This document shows positions 13,031-27,279 of a DNA stretch of 64,000 bases, piece by piece. The position numbers and the translations under genes are program-made. Position 1 is the stretch's first letter. The number at the start of each line of letters is the position of its first letter. The notes beneath the pieces were generated by a model. That model worked only from the letters and a program-made list of their open reading frames with translations. It had not been told where the DNA came from and made no database searches. The stretch covers positions 115,782,741 through 115,846,740 of the forward strand of contig OX104127.1 in NCBI GenBank assembly GCA_944470555.2. Direction: 5' to 3'. The stretch comes from Heterobilharzia americana. Taxonomy: Eukaryota > Platyhelminthes > Trematoda > Strigeidida > Schistosomatidae.

Positions 13031-16000
13031 TCAGTCGTCTCAAATTAAAAAGGCTGATTCCTTACATCCGCTTTTAATCAATGTTAAGAGAGGATCTCAA
13101 AGGAATTGTGAAGTGTTACTCTGCAAGTTAACGACAAGAACAAAGCTTTATTGATCGCAGTTTTTCCATGCAAGTGTTGCCGAAGATGTCACATAAAAGG
13201 CCTAAAAGCAGCTTTTTAGTCACTCAGAACTGTTACCGAACCAACTATTCAAGTTAATGGTTTAACGTGTATCAGAATTCCCAGTAGTGGATTGCCGGTG
13301 TCATATTGTCTGATCAAAGAACAGTATCGTCAACAGTTGTTTTAATAGGATCAGCTTAGTAGGGTTTTGAAGTACCTAGAGAAATATTCTGAAAGCGTAG
13401 TAGTGGTAGAAGTAGTCACAGTGCACTGGAAATTAAGTAAGCAGTTGTAAATCTGTAGTATATGTATTCTTAAGCAGAGTAATTTTCAGTAAATGGGTGT
13501 GACTTGCAGCTGTTAGATATAGAAGTTATAGCATGTCAGTGGTTTCCGGCTTTAAGATAAATGCACTGACAGAATCAAAAACGAGCTGTTTACCGAGATA
13601 CTTATTCAACTCATGTTTGTGTATTTTTTAAGAAATTAATTGCTTGAGAGAGTTCCAGTGCAATTGACTGGTTTTAAACTCATCACAAATATGGTTTCTG
13701 ACAGTGAAGTAAGCTGTATAGTGATGAATCCGATCTGTACTAGAAATTGTAAAAATTCTGTCAGTTTACCAACATACTGACATTTCCATTGTAGTTTTAG
13801 AGTGATGTTCAAGTTTCTTGACCTTCCTCTTTTTCTTCGAATCGTCCTGCCTAATATATCTAAATAAATGACTGTATATACTGCTCCTAACTTATGAGGT
13901 GGTTGGAGAAAAAACAATTGAGAAGCAGATAAATGTTTAGTGGTGCGATGCTGATGTTTCCTTATGGAGTAAAGAACTTCAGTCGTAATTAGTAAATAGT
14001 GCAGTGATGAGAAAGAATCGAGCTGATGATAGTATTGTGTGTTTTTGTCACCGTATTCTGATGTGTACCTACTTTAGTAATGCAAAAACACGTGAGTGGG
14101 AATCATGAAACATTATTTAATACAATATAGACAGTAAATTGAATATCTTATTCTGTTAATTTTACGCCTAAGAATGCGTAAAATGTTAAGTTCTACTTGA
14201 CTTAGTGTACAGCACTACCACACTCATAGAGCATACGTGAGTATAAATATCCTGAAAACATAACTTTTTTAAGTATGAGCAGTTTACGTCTCATCCATAG
14301 AATCTGAGATTTGTTTTTCTTATTTCCAGGTGACAGAAATTAAGAAATTTAGCTTTTCGCTAGTTGGTGAGTAATAATTACGAAATAGATGCTTAGACAA
14401 ACCTAAGGTCTGGTAAATAATGCATCACTGAAAGGAATAAAATAATTATAATATATATAATATATATTATATATATATATATATATATTATATAATATAA
14501 TAATATAAAAAATGTTAGAATTCCTATTGCAGACTATAAGTAGATTCACCTTAGTTTGATATTAAGAGTAAGCACATTGTTGAATGCTTAGTGGTTGTTT
14601 TTTTTAAAAAACCTCCTCACCGACGAACACATTTAGATAAAATTGTTGTTCACCATTATTGCATCAAAAATTATCCATCGGTAGGTTGAGTACAAACTGA
14701 AATTTTGAGAATGTCATCACTAAGTACTTAAGGCAACGAAAAGTCCCCATTAAGTCACGAAAAGATAAGCAGAAAAGAAGTGTCTTTTACGAGGATATCA
14801 TTTTTAAAGGTATAGGGTCGTAATTGTAACATATAGATGACAGTCACTAGACGTTCACTACAGCCCCAATCTCAGTGATTTCTTCAGCTATCACATTCAA
14901 CGCTTGTACGTCTTCAAAGAAATTCGGCTATTATTTACTAGATATTAACTGTTAAGGGTCATTTTCATATTAGTTTGAACAAGCTTAGATCCATCCAAAC
15001 TGCAAATTTCTCCTGCAAACCTTTCAATACATCAGTCATAAAATGAAATGACGGTCAGATTTTGCATATTAATCATTAAAGTAGAAAACGTGTAGTTGAG
15101 TTTCTTGAGTCTTCGTGAACATTATCAGAGGATTTATGTGAACAAAACAATGTTTATCTCAGAAAAGGTAGTGATTATCAGTAACTTAATTGGTTAGACT
15201 GTATGTACACTGCTAGTGAGCAGTAAAGACAGTCTGGAACATTATTTTTGTTGCATGTATTTGTCACTATTGGAAAATGGATTTCAAATGCTTTTTACTT
15301 CAAATGACTAAAGCTGTGTACATGAGATAACCTCCTGAATTAAGAAATCCTTAGTGCAGTTTAAAATTGAAATCATGAGGATAAAGTAACAGTGCTCATT
15401 AAAGGTTATTTATTAAAAAACACAAATATGTAAACGTCATCATACGATTTTGAAGAGGCTTTCGGTAAGAACCAACCGAAAATAAACTTTATCTAGGTGC
15501 ATTAATATCTCATTTCAGAAGTCACTATTATCACTGTAATGATAAAGACACCATATAAAAATGAGAATTTAATATTTGGGCAGGGTTACTATATTCAAAG
15601 ATATACCTTTATATGTATATTTGTATGGAGATTAAAATTCGGAGAATACACAACGACGAAACTCAGAAAGAGAGGTTTACCACCAGTACTCTTTTCAGCC
15701 ATATCTTTGATAGAGCTTTATCATAGAAAAGTCTCACAAGGGGTCCAACTAGATACCTTCAGGTGTTGAGCTGAGAACTCTGTCGTTCAGCTACTGTGCG
15801 AGAATCCAATGGTACATATCTGCCCTCTTCTCTCAACTAGTTGTTTTTCCTTCCTGAAGGGTTTCATGACAGGACATATCTATCCAGTGCTCTTAGACAT
15901 ACAGTGGTGTCTTAGGTATTACCAGTGAGTGACAAATCTTATTTTGAAACATATCTCATCAGATTGTGTGTCAGTAACCCATATTTTTACGAATGAAACT

Positions 16001-16949
16001 GTAAATAATGTTTTTAGTATTAATTAACAACCCTAAGTGTAAAAGTTGAAACTCGTGAGGTATTTACTCTATCACAGACCAATAAGAAATGATCGTTACA
16101 GTTCGGTTAGCTCTCAGGAACGGAGAGTTTGAAAAAGGTTGCTCTCCAGTGATCGGTGACTGTTACTTATTCACTCCTATAGGATTTTAATCGAGGCCGA
16201 AATAGTTTCACGGTAGCATCGCTAACTGCAGCGCAGGGTGATGTGGGTTCTGACCTCAGAGCGGACACCAAATCCATCCATAATGCGCATATGCCACGTC
16301 ATCGACTGACGGCAAGCATGAAACTAACACCAAGTAATGCCTCCTACCAATGTTTTGCAACCAACCTGTACTCGCTGCTATTTGAAACATTCAAAAGTGT
16401 TTTGTTTCAGCCTTTGCAGCTGTCAAACATAAACGAAGGACGAACAAGCTCTCAGTTCGTTATGTGTGGTAATACTTAAGTTGCAGTTTTAGATATAATT
16501 ATTTCCACTTCAAGAAAATAAGTAGTTCTTCTGCACAACTTTTTATACACATAAAACGTTTTGTAAAATCAAACTGAGGACCTTCTTCAGAAACGTTAAC
16601 AACGTAGTCGCATAAAGAGCTGAGTGGATGTGAAACTAGGTGATTAACAATTATTCATTTGAAGTTTTTGCTAAATATTGAGTGGTACTCACTACTCATG
16701 GGATTTAACTTTTGACAAAAATATCTACAGTCAAATTTCTTGAAGAAATTTTTTTCCACTTGCAATTCAAAAACAAGCAAGGAATGTGAAAAAGCAGGAT
16801 TTTATGAATTCATAAGTTTCAGTAATACTAATCAACTGAATACTCTGCGTACTTGATTATAAATACTGTTAAATGATGCAAAAGAATATACATACGTACG
16901 TACTGCAACAATCAGGAAAAGATAGGGATCCGATCTTCGACATGTCTGA
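13031..16949. other. AT-rich non-coding DNA
   Basis: Contains an AT microsatellite (14441-14510) and a possible tRNA-like SINE remnant around 16210-16260, where a B-box-like GGGTTCTGACC is visible. A 93-codon minus-strand frame at 13636-13917 is unrecognised and is not called as a gene. Confidence 0.45.
14441..14510. repeat. AT-rich microsatellite
   Basis: About 70 bp of imperfect TA/TAA repeats with the capacity to fold back on itself. Confidence 0.85.
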
Positions 16950-17180
16950 ATGAATATATCAACTTGAATGTAACAAGGGAGGCAGATATATAGGTCAAAT
17001 GAAAAGGCGTCTCTGTACCCGAATGGTTGAGTATCTACCCAGATGGCTGAAACATACCGAGAAGACCCAAAGGAACTTGGTAAAGAAATAATTGATGGAT
17101 TATCAGCTTGATATTGATGTCTGTGAATCTTTAACGGTTATCAGTAGACGAAACCTCTGAATTAAAAAAGAAGTGGTAGT
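16950..17180 (+). pseudogene. PLE remnant: GIY-YIG endonuclease tail
   Basis: One plus-strand frame from about 16962 reads QLECNKGGRYIGQ, then a basic stretch with R and L spacing and EYLPRWLK. This is the C-terminal GIY-YIG endonuclease signature of Penelope-like elements (a Y-x-L-x-C lead, then YIGQ). The CxxC-type pair has lost its second cysteine (CNKG) and stops follow within about 50 codons, so the fragment is dead. No reverse transcriptase is attached. Confidence 0.7.
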
Positions 17181-17582
17181 CAGGTCGCGTCTATCATGGT
17201 AGGAGTTGCAGAGTCGTCTAATCATATTCAGTCTATTTCACTCACTCTTCGCTATCAATTATCACCCGTCTTATATTTTATTTTCCTTCCTTGATTTATT
17301 TCGTCTCATTAATCTTATTTCTATTACAACTGTTATTATTATTAATTAATAACCATTAATCATTCTAATAATTACCTAGTTTTTTATTATGCCTCGTCAA
17401 GTACCATTAAGTATTTGTTTTGAATGACGTCAGTGAAGCTCAGTTGGTGCAAATCACACCCCTGCGTCAACATTATTATTCCTTGTCATTTTGACTTTCT
17501 GAAATAGCCGTGTTTTGCCGGGTGTATCCGTACTGGATGATTATTGAAAGTGAATTGAAAATTTGGACCACTGCAGAATCTC
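17181..17582. other. Non-coding, nothing recognised
   Basis: T-rich sequence, possibly 3' untranslated DNA of the preceding PLE remnant. No gene is seen. Confidence 0.4.
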
Positions 17583-17720
17583 AACTACTGGCTAGCTACC
17601 AACCGGACTTTGCTGCCCAGTTGGTACAATATCGAGCCAGAAACCCAGTGACCACTGCTTCGCATCTGTCTGCCGTTCAAATTTTCATTTCGCCTTCAAC
17701 CATTACCTAGTATTATTATT
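17583..17720 (+). mobile_element. Degraded tRNA-derived SINE
   Basis: It aligns with the SINE at 18631-18740. Both contain GAGCC, then a short spacer, AACCCAGTG, then a B-box position, and both end in CAAATTTTCATT followed by a C/T-rich tail and a TAGTAT-type terminus. Here the B box is mutated. The 66-codon frame that covers it is incidental. Confidence 0.65.
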
Positions 17721-18630
17721 ATAAACATTATTTGCCTACCTGAAATTCACATGACACTTCAACTGCACTTTTATACAAATTCATACTTATTTATGTAACC
17801 TATCCCCAACTCATTTATTTTTGAATATCGGCTTTTACGGTTTACATTACCAACTGAACAGTAAAAACTGTTAATTTCTATTTTAATCCACCTAAGTTGA
17901 TGTTTCAGTCTACGTTATACATGGATGTATGTATATCCTTCTGCATTGTTTAACTCTATATCTAATCAAGTATATAGAGTATCCAGCTTATGAGTACTAC
18001 TGAAATTCATGAACTTATTAAATCCTGCCTTTCTTCACATCTATTGACTGTTTTTAGTTGCATTTCTCTCATACAGTTACTTTCGTCCAAAAATCCGAGG
18101 AAAGTAGGAATAACAAACTACAGAAATTACGATGATACTTTATTCCATTGCTTTTTTCCCAATTTTGCACAGGCTCTAAACATTAAGAGACATATGTAGA
18201 GAAGTGCAATCTATATATCTTATTCATCTATTCGAAGATAATCCATTATAAGGCGATAAGGAAGCAGTAGATAAATATCAAGGAAGTTCGAAGAGAATAA
18301 TTTTTTAAGGTCAAAGTCATTTTATTTACATATGCTCACATTATAATTTTATAAATGTGAAAAATCGAAAAAGAACAACAAATAATTTGGCCAGTATAAT
18401 CGAAAAGTGGAGAATATAAATTCAGGATTACAAATTGAACATAGTTTGGTAATTGTTTGGTCACCTACCATCCTCAGGGCTTCAAAGTTATTCTTTTGAC
18501 CATGTTATCAGTATGAGATGGACACTACCTAAAGATTGTCTTTAAAAGGGTTTCAGGTCACAAATTCACTTGTTAGTCGAGCAAAACCCTTGATGATCGA
18601 ATTGAAATAAAACTCTGGTCAGCAGTCGGT
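17721..18630. other. Non-coding, nothing recognised
   Basis: AT-rich DNA between two related SINEs. No gene is supported. Confidence 0.45.
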
Positions 18631-18740
18631 CCTCGTAGCTCACTTGGTAGAGTACTGAGCCGGTAACCCAGTGGTCACTGGTTTGAATCCGGCCGCGGTC
18701 CAAATTTTCATTCTCCTTTCAATCATCACTTAGTATAAAT
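18631..18740 (+). mobile_element. tRNA-derived SINE with intact A and B boxes
   Basis: An A-box-like TAGCTCACTTGGTAGAGT (about 18637) and a B box GGTTTGAATCC (18680-18690) are spaced as in a tRNA. The anticodon and T arms can be drawn, but the acceptor stem does not pair and the sequence runs on into a non-tRNA tail (CAAATTTTCATTCTCC, then an AT-rich end). It is therefore a tRNA-derived SINE with an internal Pol III promoter, not a tRNA gene. Confidence 0.7.
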
Positions 18741-21700
18741 AATAGTCTGCCAAACCACAGCTATCTCAGAGAGTCAAAATGATAATTTTATAACTGAATA
18801 TACTAGGGTTTTTCACATTATTTAGGAAGACTGATTACCTGTCTTAAAAAGATAGGATTTTTGTATTTTATTATATCCTGTAGCATATTAAAGACAATAC
18901 TTTTTCCGGGAATGAAAAATTATGCATATCACATGAAGAAGCAGTTTCTGATTACTTTCGTAGAAAAGTAGCAGCCATTTGAGTTTAGCAGTAATTCGTT
19001 ACCAAATGAATCATTCAAAACCCTCACAAATTTACTTTGCAGGTTAAAAACTTTGTCAATCCATGTTATCCAGTGAAGAAAGAGCTTTGTGTGTAGGAAC
19101 TGCAGTAGGACATGATTATAAATGTAACTAAAAAAAATTTATTACTGAATTCATTAGGTACTCATTTTCCTCTAATGATAAATAGTTTCCTAGTGATTTC
19201 TGTGTTGATGTTTCACAGCAGAAGTTGCCAAAATAAAAAATTAGAACCATAAAAGATCAAACCATTGTCAGTAACGGTCAGATGACATTCCAAAACCACG
19301 GTAAAGATATAACTGTTGAACGTTGTTTCTGTTTGCACCTGTTAAAAAAATGGTTGATAAACTAGAGATACCTAAGTCTATTTATAGAAAAGGTTCATTC
19401 AGATAATAATTACAGCTTAAATCTTTGAACTTATAGGAGTTAAAGAATGCCGTATAATATAATGTGAAACAAGGACAATAATGCTTCATAAAGTAAGATG
19501 AGGATTATTCAGATCACTATTTAAACTTGCAGAAATACTAAACTGTAAGTGTTATCTGTGTGACATGTTTAGTTGTTTAAAGGTTGTGCGCAATCAAAAT
19601 GTCGGAAATGAAGCCTGGATAAAAAGTATTCCAGAGCAATGAAAGTCAGACCCCAGTTACCTAAAATTAATTTGTCCAAGTATATGACAATGGTCTCATG
19701 TTGCCCTTTGTGAAGGCTAGTTTCAAAGTAACGGCAAGTTTTAGAATTTTTTTGAAAATTATTAGACATATTGTTTTAAGTGAAAGAGAACAGAAGTTGT
19801 GTATATATATACATATTACAGATAGAAAGACAGAAACAGTGAGAAAGAAAGAGGTGAGGGCATCCTTAAGGTGTTAAAAGCACGCAGTTTTCTAAGTTAT
19901 CGTATAAATGATAAAATTAGCTTTCTCCTACGGCTTATATAAACTGGATTATGCAAAACATTTATTGCTGTTCACAATATTTTTAAGAAAGAAAACTGAT
20001 ATTCCTTCAAATTTATACAAAGTTAAGAAATATGATTATTTTACTCTTCACCCTCCATAATGGCTAAGATGCTAGTATTTTGACGAAGAAAATCACATGT
20101 TTGATCATTTATAGAGTGCTGACGCTTAGTTTAGAAAAGCTGTTCTTAATGCTTAATTTCTTTACAAAGCAGGATTCATCAGCTAGCTGATAACATAAAC
20201 TTTCGTGTTTTTTACCTGAGAAAACTTGCACGTTTGATAAAAGAAGAATATCCTCACCAATGACAGCAGCTCCCTTCGAGAAAAGCACTGCTTTTAAATT
20301 ATTTATAAGGGCTTCTGCTGATGGAAATCTCCAAAGGTTATTGCAGCGACTATCTGGAACATGCTAAAAATAGTTCCTTACTACATGCGATCTCCAGCTA
20401 TGTAGTACTGCTTAACATTCACCGGCAAAACCTTAGTGGGGTAACCTCATTATTTATATTCAGTTACCTTTTTTCTGGAAATAATAAGTAGAAACCAGAC
20501 TCAATCTCATGTGAATTGTATGCAGGTTCGTCTGCTGGTTCTTAATGACTTCAGTAAACCTGGTTTGGCCATGCAGTTTATCACTGCTATGTGATACGAC
20601 TTTCTTCGTCTGTGCTCGAAATTCAGGTTCACTAATGGAAATTGTTGTAAAACACTAAAGGAGAAGATTATAAAACTGAAGCACTCTCTACGTTATTGAA
20701 TGTATTTTAGGCTATTAAACTAAGAAAAACTGGGGCTCTTAAACAGAGCAAACTTATGTGACTTGGTCATTTGATATTGCACAAGAAGTTTTTTACCTAA
20801 ATGCATTGAAAGCTCAGATAATTTTTATCATATTTCATGGAAGAAGTGTACTTTTAAGCGAAAAAATGTTACAGTCTAAAGTGTGAGAATGCCATAAAGA
20901 AAAAATCTCATATTCAAAAGGGTAATTAACGTGGAAGTAAGCAATAATTTTAAAAAGTCCCCTGGTGATATGCCATAAATATGCGTTGTGCATTCCTCAA
21001 TACCTCTGAGTTCCTATGATATTAGGATACTTGTTGCAAATGAATATTTTTAGGACTTATTCTAAGCCGGAGATTTATTACGTGTGGACATAAAGGTTAC
21101 TTTGCAGTTCTATGGTTAAGTATCACTGTCTAGGTAGAAATGAAGAGCATAACTCAATAACAGACCACATATTTAGAGCATAATGTGACCTATCACATTT
21201 CTGAGAAATGCTGACGGTATGTTTTAAAGTTACTTTTCTAGTGAGTGTACCAAAATTGATTTCCTTTATATAGGCTTTCTTGCAGTTAACGTTGAGGTGG
21301 AACATCTGGTACTCTTAATCTTATTAAATAGTGAGTGCCTCGTAAGCTGCCCAAATAATTCACAGTGAGTCGGTAAAACATTCTCCTTTTTAAGATAAAT
21401 AAATAAATGACACTGTTCCAGCACCTACCTTTGGAATTCCTTTTTTCTCCCATTAAAGATTACCTTTTCTCTTTTTGCTTTAGGAAGCAATAAACGAAAT
21501 GCATGTTTCACTGTTTTTCGTGTTTACCAGAGGTGTTGAGACAGGAAACCTGAAATCATAAAGTTAAAATCTTTTTTAGACCTACTGGCTGGACAAATCG
21601 CAGGATCGCCAGAAATTTACATCATTGTCATAAAATAGCTTTCAATAGCCATAATATTATTTGCCGTTTTTTTCCAAGTGATCCACGTCAACATCAAAGT

Positions 21701-24700
21701 TCACTCATATATAGACAGTAATTTCATTATATAGCCATGCTTCTTGCAGTTCGTCTGCTTTCTTACTAGATATTTGCAATATTATGTCAGTGGAAACAGT
21801 GGCTCAGTTGCTGTTGTAACCCAAGGTAAAATACCCAAGATTTAGACCGCTCGCTGACAGTTGTAACTATTTTTTTTCTAATTATTAGTTTACAATAGTT
21901 CAGCGTTTATTATGTATAGAACATTAAATACGTTTTCGTTTAAGGTAGACGAAGTAAACGGGTGCCTGTTTCTAAAAAGTAATTAGTTTACAGTTTTGTG
22001 ATTCTCCTAATGGACTGCAAAACCCTTTCTGTTTTGCATTTTGTTGACATAGCCACAGTAATCAGATACATAAAGTAGTTACCATTTATAATAAACACTA
22101 GTGGTGAATTTTTCTCAGGTGTTCTATACCTCTTGACTACCTAATCTAAGTAAATTGAGTCTGACAACACTCCTTCAAGAGAGTCTCTAATTTGTCTTAC
22201 GCCTGAGTCTCTTTCGTACAACTTATTCTGAAAGTAACACTTCTTATTCTGTAAGGAAAGCAATCGCTTATCATGTTTGTTTGCTCCTAACAATTAAATA
22301 ATAAGCAGTGTCTCTTAGTTGGCAACGAATACATCTACTTATTCATCAAGGGTAAGAACTGCATAAGTTTTATCAACGAACATAACATTCAGGGGTTTCT
22401 TTTCGTAGGTACTACTGACTAAATCTAATCATTTGAATTTTCAGGAAACAGCGCCTTTTACTGACGAATTACAGTTCCTCAACTTGTTATGAAAGTAAGC
22501 GATTTATATCTGTTTTCTGTATAGCGCTGATTCTTATGTACGCCTGAGGATTCTTAATTTGTCATAAATTGTCCGAACTACATAAAACAAAGCGTTATAA
22601 AGACCACTGCAGTCGTTTAATACTGTGACTCTCATTTGCTTAACAGTGTACACCATATAAGCCGAGTAAATCCCCATCTGTCTAACAGAGAAAAGATGAA
22701 TGATTATTATGTATGCCATCACGCAACGAGACTGTGGGTTTACTAAAACATTTCCTAAATTTTCAGAAATATTATCTGGGTGTCACAACTTCCTTTAACT
22801 TCTTTAATTTGGAATTATTACTGCAAATAATATGAAATGCATGTAGTTAATGAAATTCTCTGAGTGTACAAAATCATCGAAATAGGTTTTGTGACAAGTA
22901 TTGTCGTTAAATAAAAAAGACGGAGTTCGAAAATTGCACTGTTAGTCTCAAGATCTTGAGATAACCTTTACATATGAAAACTACTCTTCAAAATGAAATA
23001 CTTTTGAGTGTCTTCATTTCAACACCTTAATGTCACACTCAAAACTTCTGCAAAACAGAATGCTGTAACATACATTATTAGCAGGATTAGTCAAATAATT
23101 ATTTCGGTGAAGTTTTTCACCTCCCTTATATCCAGCAACCTACAAATTACGTCTTTTCTGGCTAGAATCATCATTAGGAATGTCTTGAAACTATATTAAA
23201 TAATCTGCCTTTGGACGGTGGATTTCACTACCACTCAGACAGATATCAATGAAAACATTTTCATCCTAAAAAGAATCCTTGAGTGTGAAAAGCTGTATTA
23301 TATACATGAGCGCATAAGTCGTTGATGTGGATATTAGCGCGATTCTGATGATATTAGAAGTCGCTAGAAAGCTACCTTCATCGTCTTTGATCGGTAATTC
23401 CTCCTTCGAGTACCGTTACAGCTCATGACTCACAAAAACTTCAATACGTTTATTGGAGTTTTGATTGTTTCCTGAATCATTGGACAACCTTTCGAATGTA
23501 GATTGGACCATTCAATTCAAGGCTTATTAGTTTGGCGGGATCAGTTAGTCAGATTCTGTTAATTTTAACATTTCTGGTACCTAAAATGACTTGGTGTATC
23601 GAAACCACTCATGAACTCAGCTCCGAACAAGCCAAACAACAGTTCTCCGCTCAGACCAGTTCAGTACGGCTAGGAAGATTGGCGGAAAAGTGTGGTTCCT
23701 TCCAAGCTACTCAGTTGGCTCAATACTAATGAAGCTTTGTCTGTTCAGTAGGGTCTTTCTTGATCACTTGTTTTAGAGGTTACTTTCCATCATATAGAGA
23801 GAATGAAAATCTATCTGAGTGATCAGGTTTATTCAGCAATAATATCCCAGCATATTTTTCCGAAAATATCATGACGAACTTTTTTCCACAGATTCCTTAA
23901 CTGGTCTCGATATTTCTTCTATAGGTATCGACTTTTGGACTTTTTATCTATAAACTCTATGTTGTGATACAAAACTATTAATTCCAAAAAAGTTTAAACA
24001 ATTGCGTGAGAAGGAATTTAAATCTTTCATTTGAATAATTAGATTCACATACTGGATTTTTGTGTATAACTCTTCAATGATAATGACCGATTTTTAAAAA
24101 AAACTGTTTCGGAAAGGTCAGTTTAAGTAATGGAAGATAATTAATCAGATAGGCTGGAGTATAAATTCTATATAAGGGCAAAGTCTACAAAAACATTTTT
24201 CTGACCACTTCACGGTCACTTGAATTCAGTATTGCAGTGGGAACAATAGCTTTGTCTATTACAACTTCCGCTATCATATGCCAAAGCTTTAGATCACTTA
24301 ACAGACAAATACTTCAGAAGTTTATGGGAATAATTTCATTGAATCGCATTCAAAGCTGCTTGAGGATGTTTTCCTCTCGTGAACAACGCTACTTTTACAA
24401 CAAAATAAGTGACATTTCTTATTCTGGTATACTATTTCTGGATGTAAGATGCCATGTGAATTGGGAAAATACTGTTATTAACAGCTAAAGTATTCTGAAA
24501 AATCTAGCTGTACAGGGCTGATCATTATGGACCAATATAATCATAGTATTCTTTGAATATAATAATAATTCTTAAATTGAAAGGAGATTAGAATTTTTGG
24601 GATTTTTCATAAAACACATCTGGCTATAACAATAAATTAGCAAAAGTATATGATATGTTATTGTCTAATTAATATTGATGTGCAGTTATTGTTGCTGTAA

Positions 24701-26589
24701 ACTGTTGTTCTAAAGCATAATAACAAAGATGGAATTTGTTAGGATTTGTTTTGTCGATAAAGCTTAACTGTCGATATTCTTACTTCACTGGTTTCCACGA
24801 CAATAAAAGCCGAGAATGTTTGAAAATAATCGATTAATACTAATACACTAACCACAGAGATTTACTGTAAGTGCTCATGGAAGTTAGGATGGTAGTTCTT
24901 GGCTTGTTTTTGTTTTACGGCATTCGATCTAAGTCTTTTTTACGAAATTACTCAAACAAATTTGAGTCGTGGTCTGAAGATTGCTAGTGATGACTCCATA
25001 CATTAAACGTCTCGTTTCCACTTGTGACCAAAAAACCACCTGAAATTAATGCAGATATCGAAGCCTTTGTTTTTTCAAATATTTTACACTCAAGGTTTTA
25101 AAGAAGTGTTTTCTGCGTTTAATACTCTTATAAGAATTATGACTACTCTCGATATCATTATTACGATGACCACTTATTTGAGTACCAGTAGTCCCATCCA
25201 ACTTCTCCAAAATTATTCGCTAAATCGACCATGGATGTACTCAAAACTGTGTAGAGGAATGCAGATGTTATTGCTAAATACTTTGTCGCATAATATTACG
25301 CTAGATTACCTTATTTTTTATAGCACACGATAATACAGTATTACTATCCACTAGGAGTTGTGGCATAGGTCAGCGATACACTAAATCCTCATCTCATAAG
25401 AAATTACATCGCAGAAGTCCCAATATTCTCTATCGGTATCATTGTATCACTTATTACCTAGTTATAGTAAGTCAAGTAGAGCTCAGCCTTGAAGTTATTT
25501 CCAAAGTATTTTACCATTCTTTAAAATTGATTTTGTAGGGACTTCAACAAGACTTCAACTTGTGATCCCAGTTCTCATTCTCATCGACATGAGTATCTGC
25601 TTCCATCTCAGAAGTTCTCAATAATCCCACGAGATATCCGTTTCCCGCACTCTAACTTAGATTCTTGGATATTTCGTAGGAAGAAATCTTTTAAATGGTC
25701 GTTACCTTAGGTTTCTCTGAATTATCAAGAAAAAGACACTTATCTTACTCATTATTCTCACCTATAGTCCGTTTTCTTTATTTTACGGGATGGGCTTTAT
25801 CTTGCTTCCTACACATGAATTCGTAGATATTTATTCTGTTTACTGACTGTGGAATCAATATATTGAATCCGTTTGTAAAGGATGTCTTTTCCACCGAAGT
25901 GACTACTCACTGTTTACCAAATAATGTAGAACAACAGAACAACATTATTCCATCAACTTTGAAGCTTTTATGCACTGATGATGATGTCTAGCGTGATACC
26001 GAATTAGCTACCAGCTAAAACTCTAGCTAACAAAGCAACTCAGTCTGAATATAATTCAAACTTAAAATCTCTACAAATGTGTCTTTCAAATTTTTAAGAA
26101 TCATAAGTCGACAGCAAGGACTTTCTGTTTTTAACCACAATAATTTGCCCATTGAGATGTTCATCACCTGGTTTGTATGATAACTTTAACTGAGAAAATT
26201 ATTGTGTCAGAATGAAATTATACAAACAATAACTAATATTGTGTAACTCAATGTTTTGAAAAGAATTGGCACAATTTTTAGTTACCAGTTTCGGTGAGTA
26301 GATAATTGATATCTATAGGCAAGATATAATATATTTAGACAATTCATGATTACTCTTTCCTAAGCTGCCCGTCAGTACTTGAAATAAAGTAACCTTTTCT
26401 GATCAGTATTCATGACGAAGTTGACCAGTTGAATTCTACTTAAGTCTATTCATCTTAAAAGTAGAATTTGCATGATACAAATCTCTTATATTATCAGTGA
26501 CGGAATAAAGACACTGAGTTTAAAAAATAAATACTACTCGCACTGCACTTGTCTATTTTGTGCTTTGAAAATCAGTAACAGGAAGTAAT
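18741..26589. other. AT-rich non-coding DNA
   Basis: No gene or recognised repeat in nearly 8 kb. A 65-codon frame at 23532-23729 stands out for more balanced base composition and a hydrophobic N-terminus; it is discussed as a finding. Other short frames look random. Confidence 0.45.
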
Positions 26590-26960
26590 CACCTTAGTGG
26601 CCTGCAGCAGAACTCAGGACGCGCGTTTCGTCGTATTTGGAACTCTCAGCTGGGTGAAACTGCATCTCGGTGAGTGTTTTTGTTCCCGTCGGGCCTCGAA
26701 TCAAGTACCCATCGATGCAAAAATTAAAGCACTATCCACTAGGTTACTCAGGCACGACAGCCATATCTTGTACGATAGGTATCAACACTTGTATACGACT
26801 TTTGATACGGCGGTAAGATTGCTCAACATCTGTTGGCAGATGCATCGATACAGTCCAGTTACTTATCATACTGTAGCCTGCTTCGTGGCTAGCAGAGCTG
26901 CAGTTGCCTAGTGGATATCGCTTGGTGTTTACAGCTATAGTTACTGGGTGTCGCATTAAA
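26590..26960 (-). mobile_element. Degraded hammerhead-bearing SINE
   Basis: On the minus strand, 26663 down to 26604 matches the schistosome hammerhead: second stem and CGACGAAAC, then cleavage triplet GTC after CGCGC. The first core segment reads CTGAGAG instead of CTGANGAG, a one-base deletion that should abolish cleavage. The tRNA-like head lies at about 26680-26770. A second tRNA-like segment with an A-box-like TGCCTAGTGGATATCGC sits at about 26906-26922, suggesting a further nested or adjacent SINE fragment. Confidence 0.7.
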
Positions 26961-27279
26961 AAAGGCAAAGGTTTGGACTAAAAATAACTGTTTACTTAAA
27001 ATTGAGCACAGATATGACAAGGTTAACTGTGACCTAACTTTACTGAATCACTCTATATTCGTAGCGGATTTCAAAGGGATCGCTTAATGCACATGAATGC
27101 GAGTATGCTGATGCAGATACTATCGTAAACATACTAGAAGTTTTACAACTTTCTTGTTTCTTAGCTTTCTTCACTCAAAAAATAAACGTAACAATACAAT
27201 TGCTATGACTTATTTCTAAACTTGACTATTACTCATTTTGAGTGATAGGCCAAAGAAGAATGAACAAGGCTGCTAAACA
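26961..27279. other. Spacer, possibly decayed 5' part of the PLE
   Basis: No frame is clearly readable. It may contain the eroded N-terminal region of the Penelope-like element that follows. Confidence 0.35.

Noticed and set aside
18631..18705. A tRNA gene, since A and B boxes and two arms can be drawn
   Set aside because: The acceptor stem does not pair and the sequence continues into a SINE tail that a second copy at 17.6 kb shares.
26597..26911. A 104-codon frame at the 26.6 kb SINE
   Set aside because: It translates a hammerhead SINE in antisense and the DNA beside it; no domain is visible.
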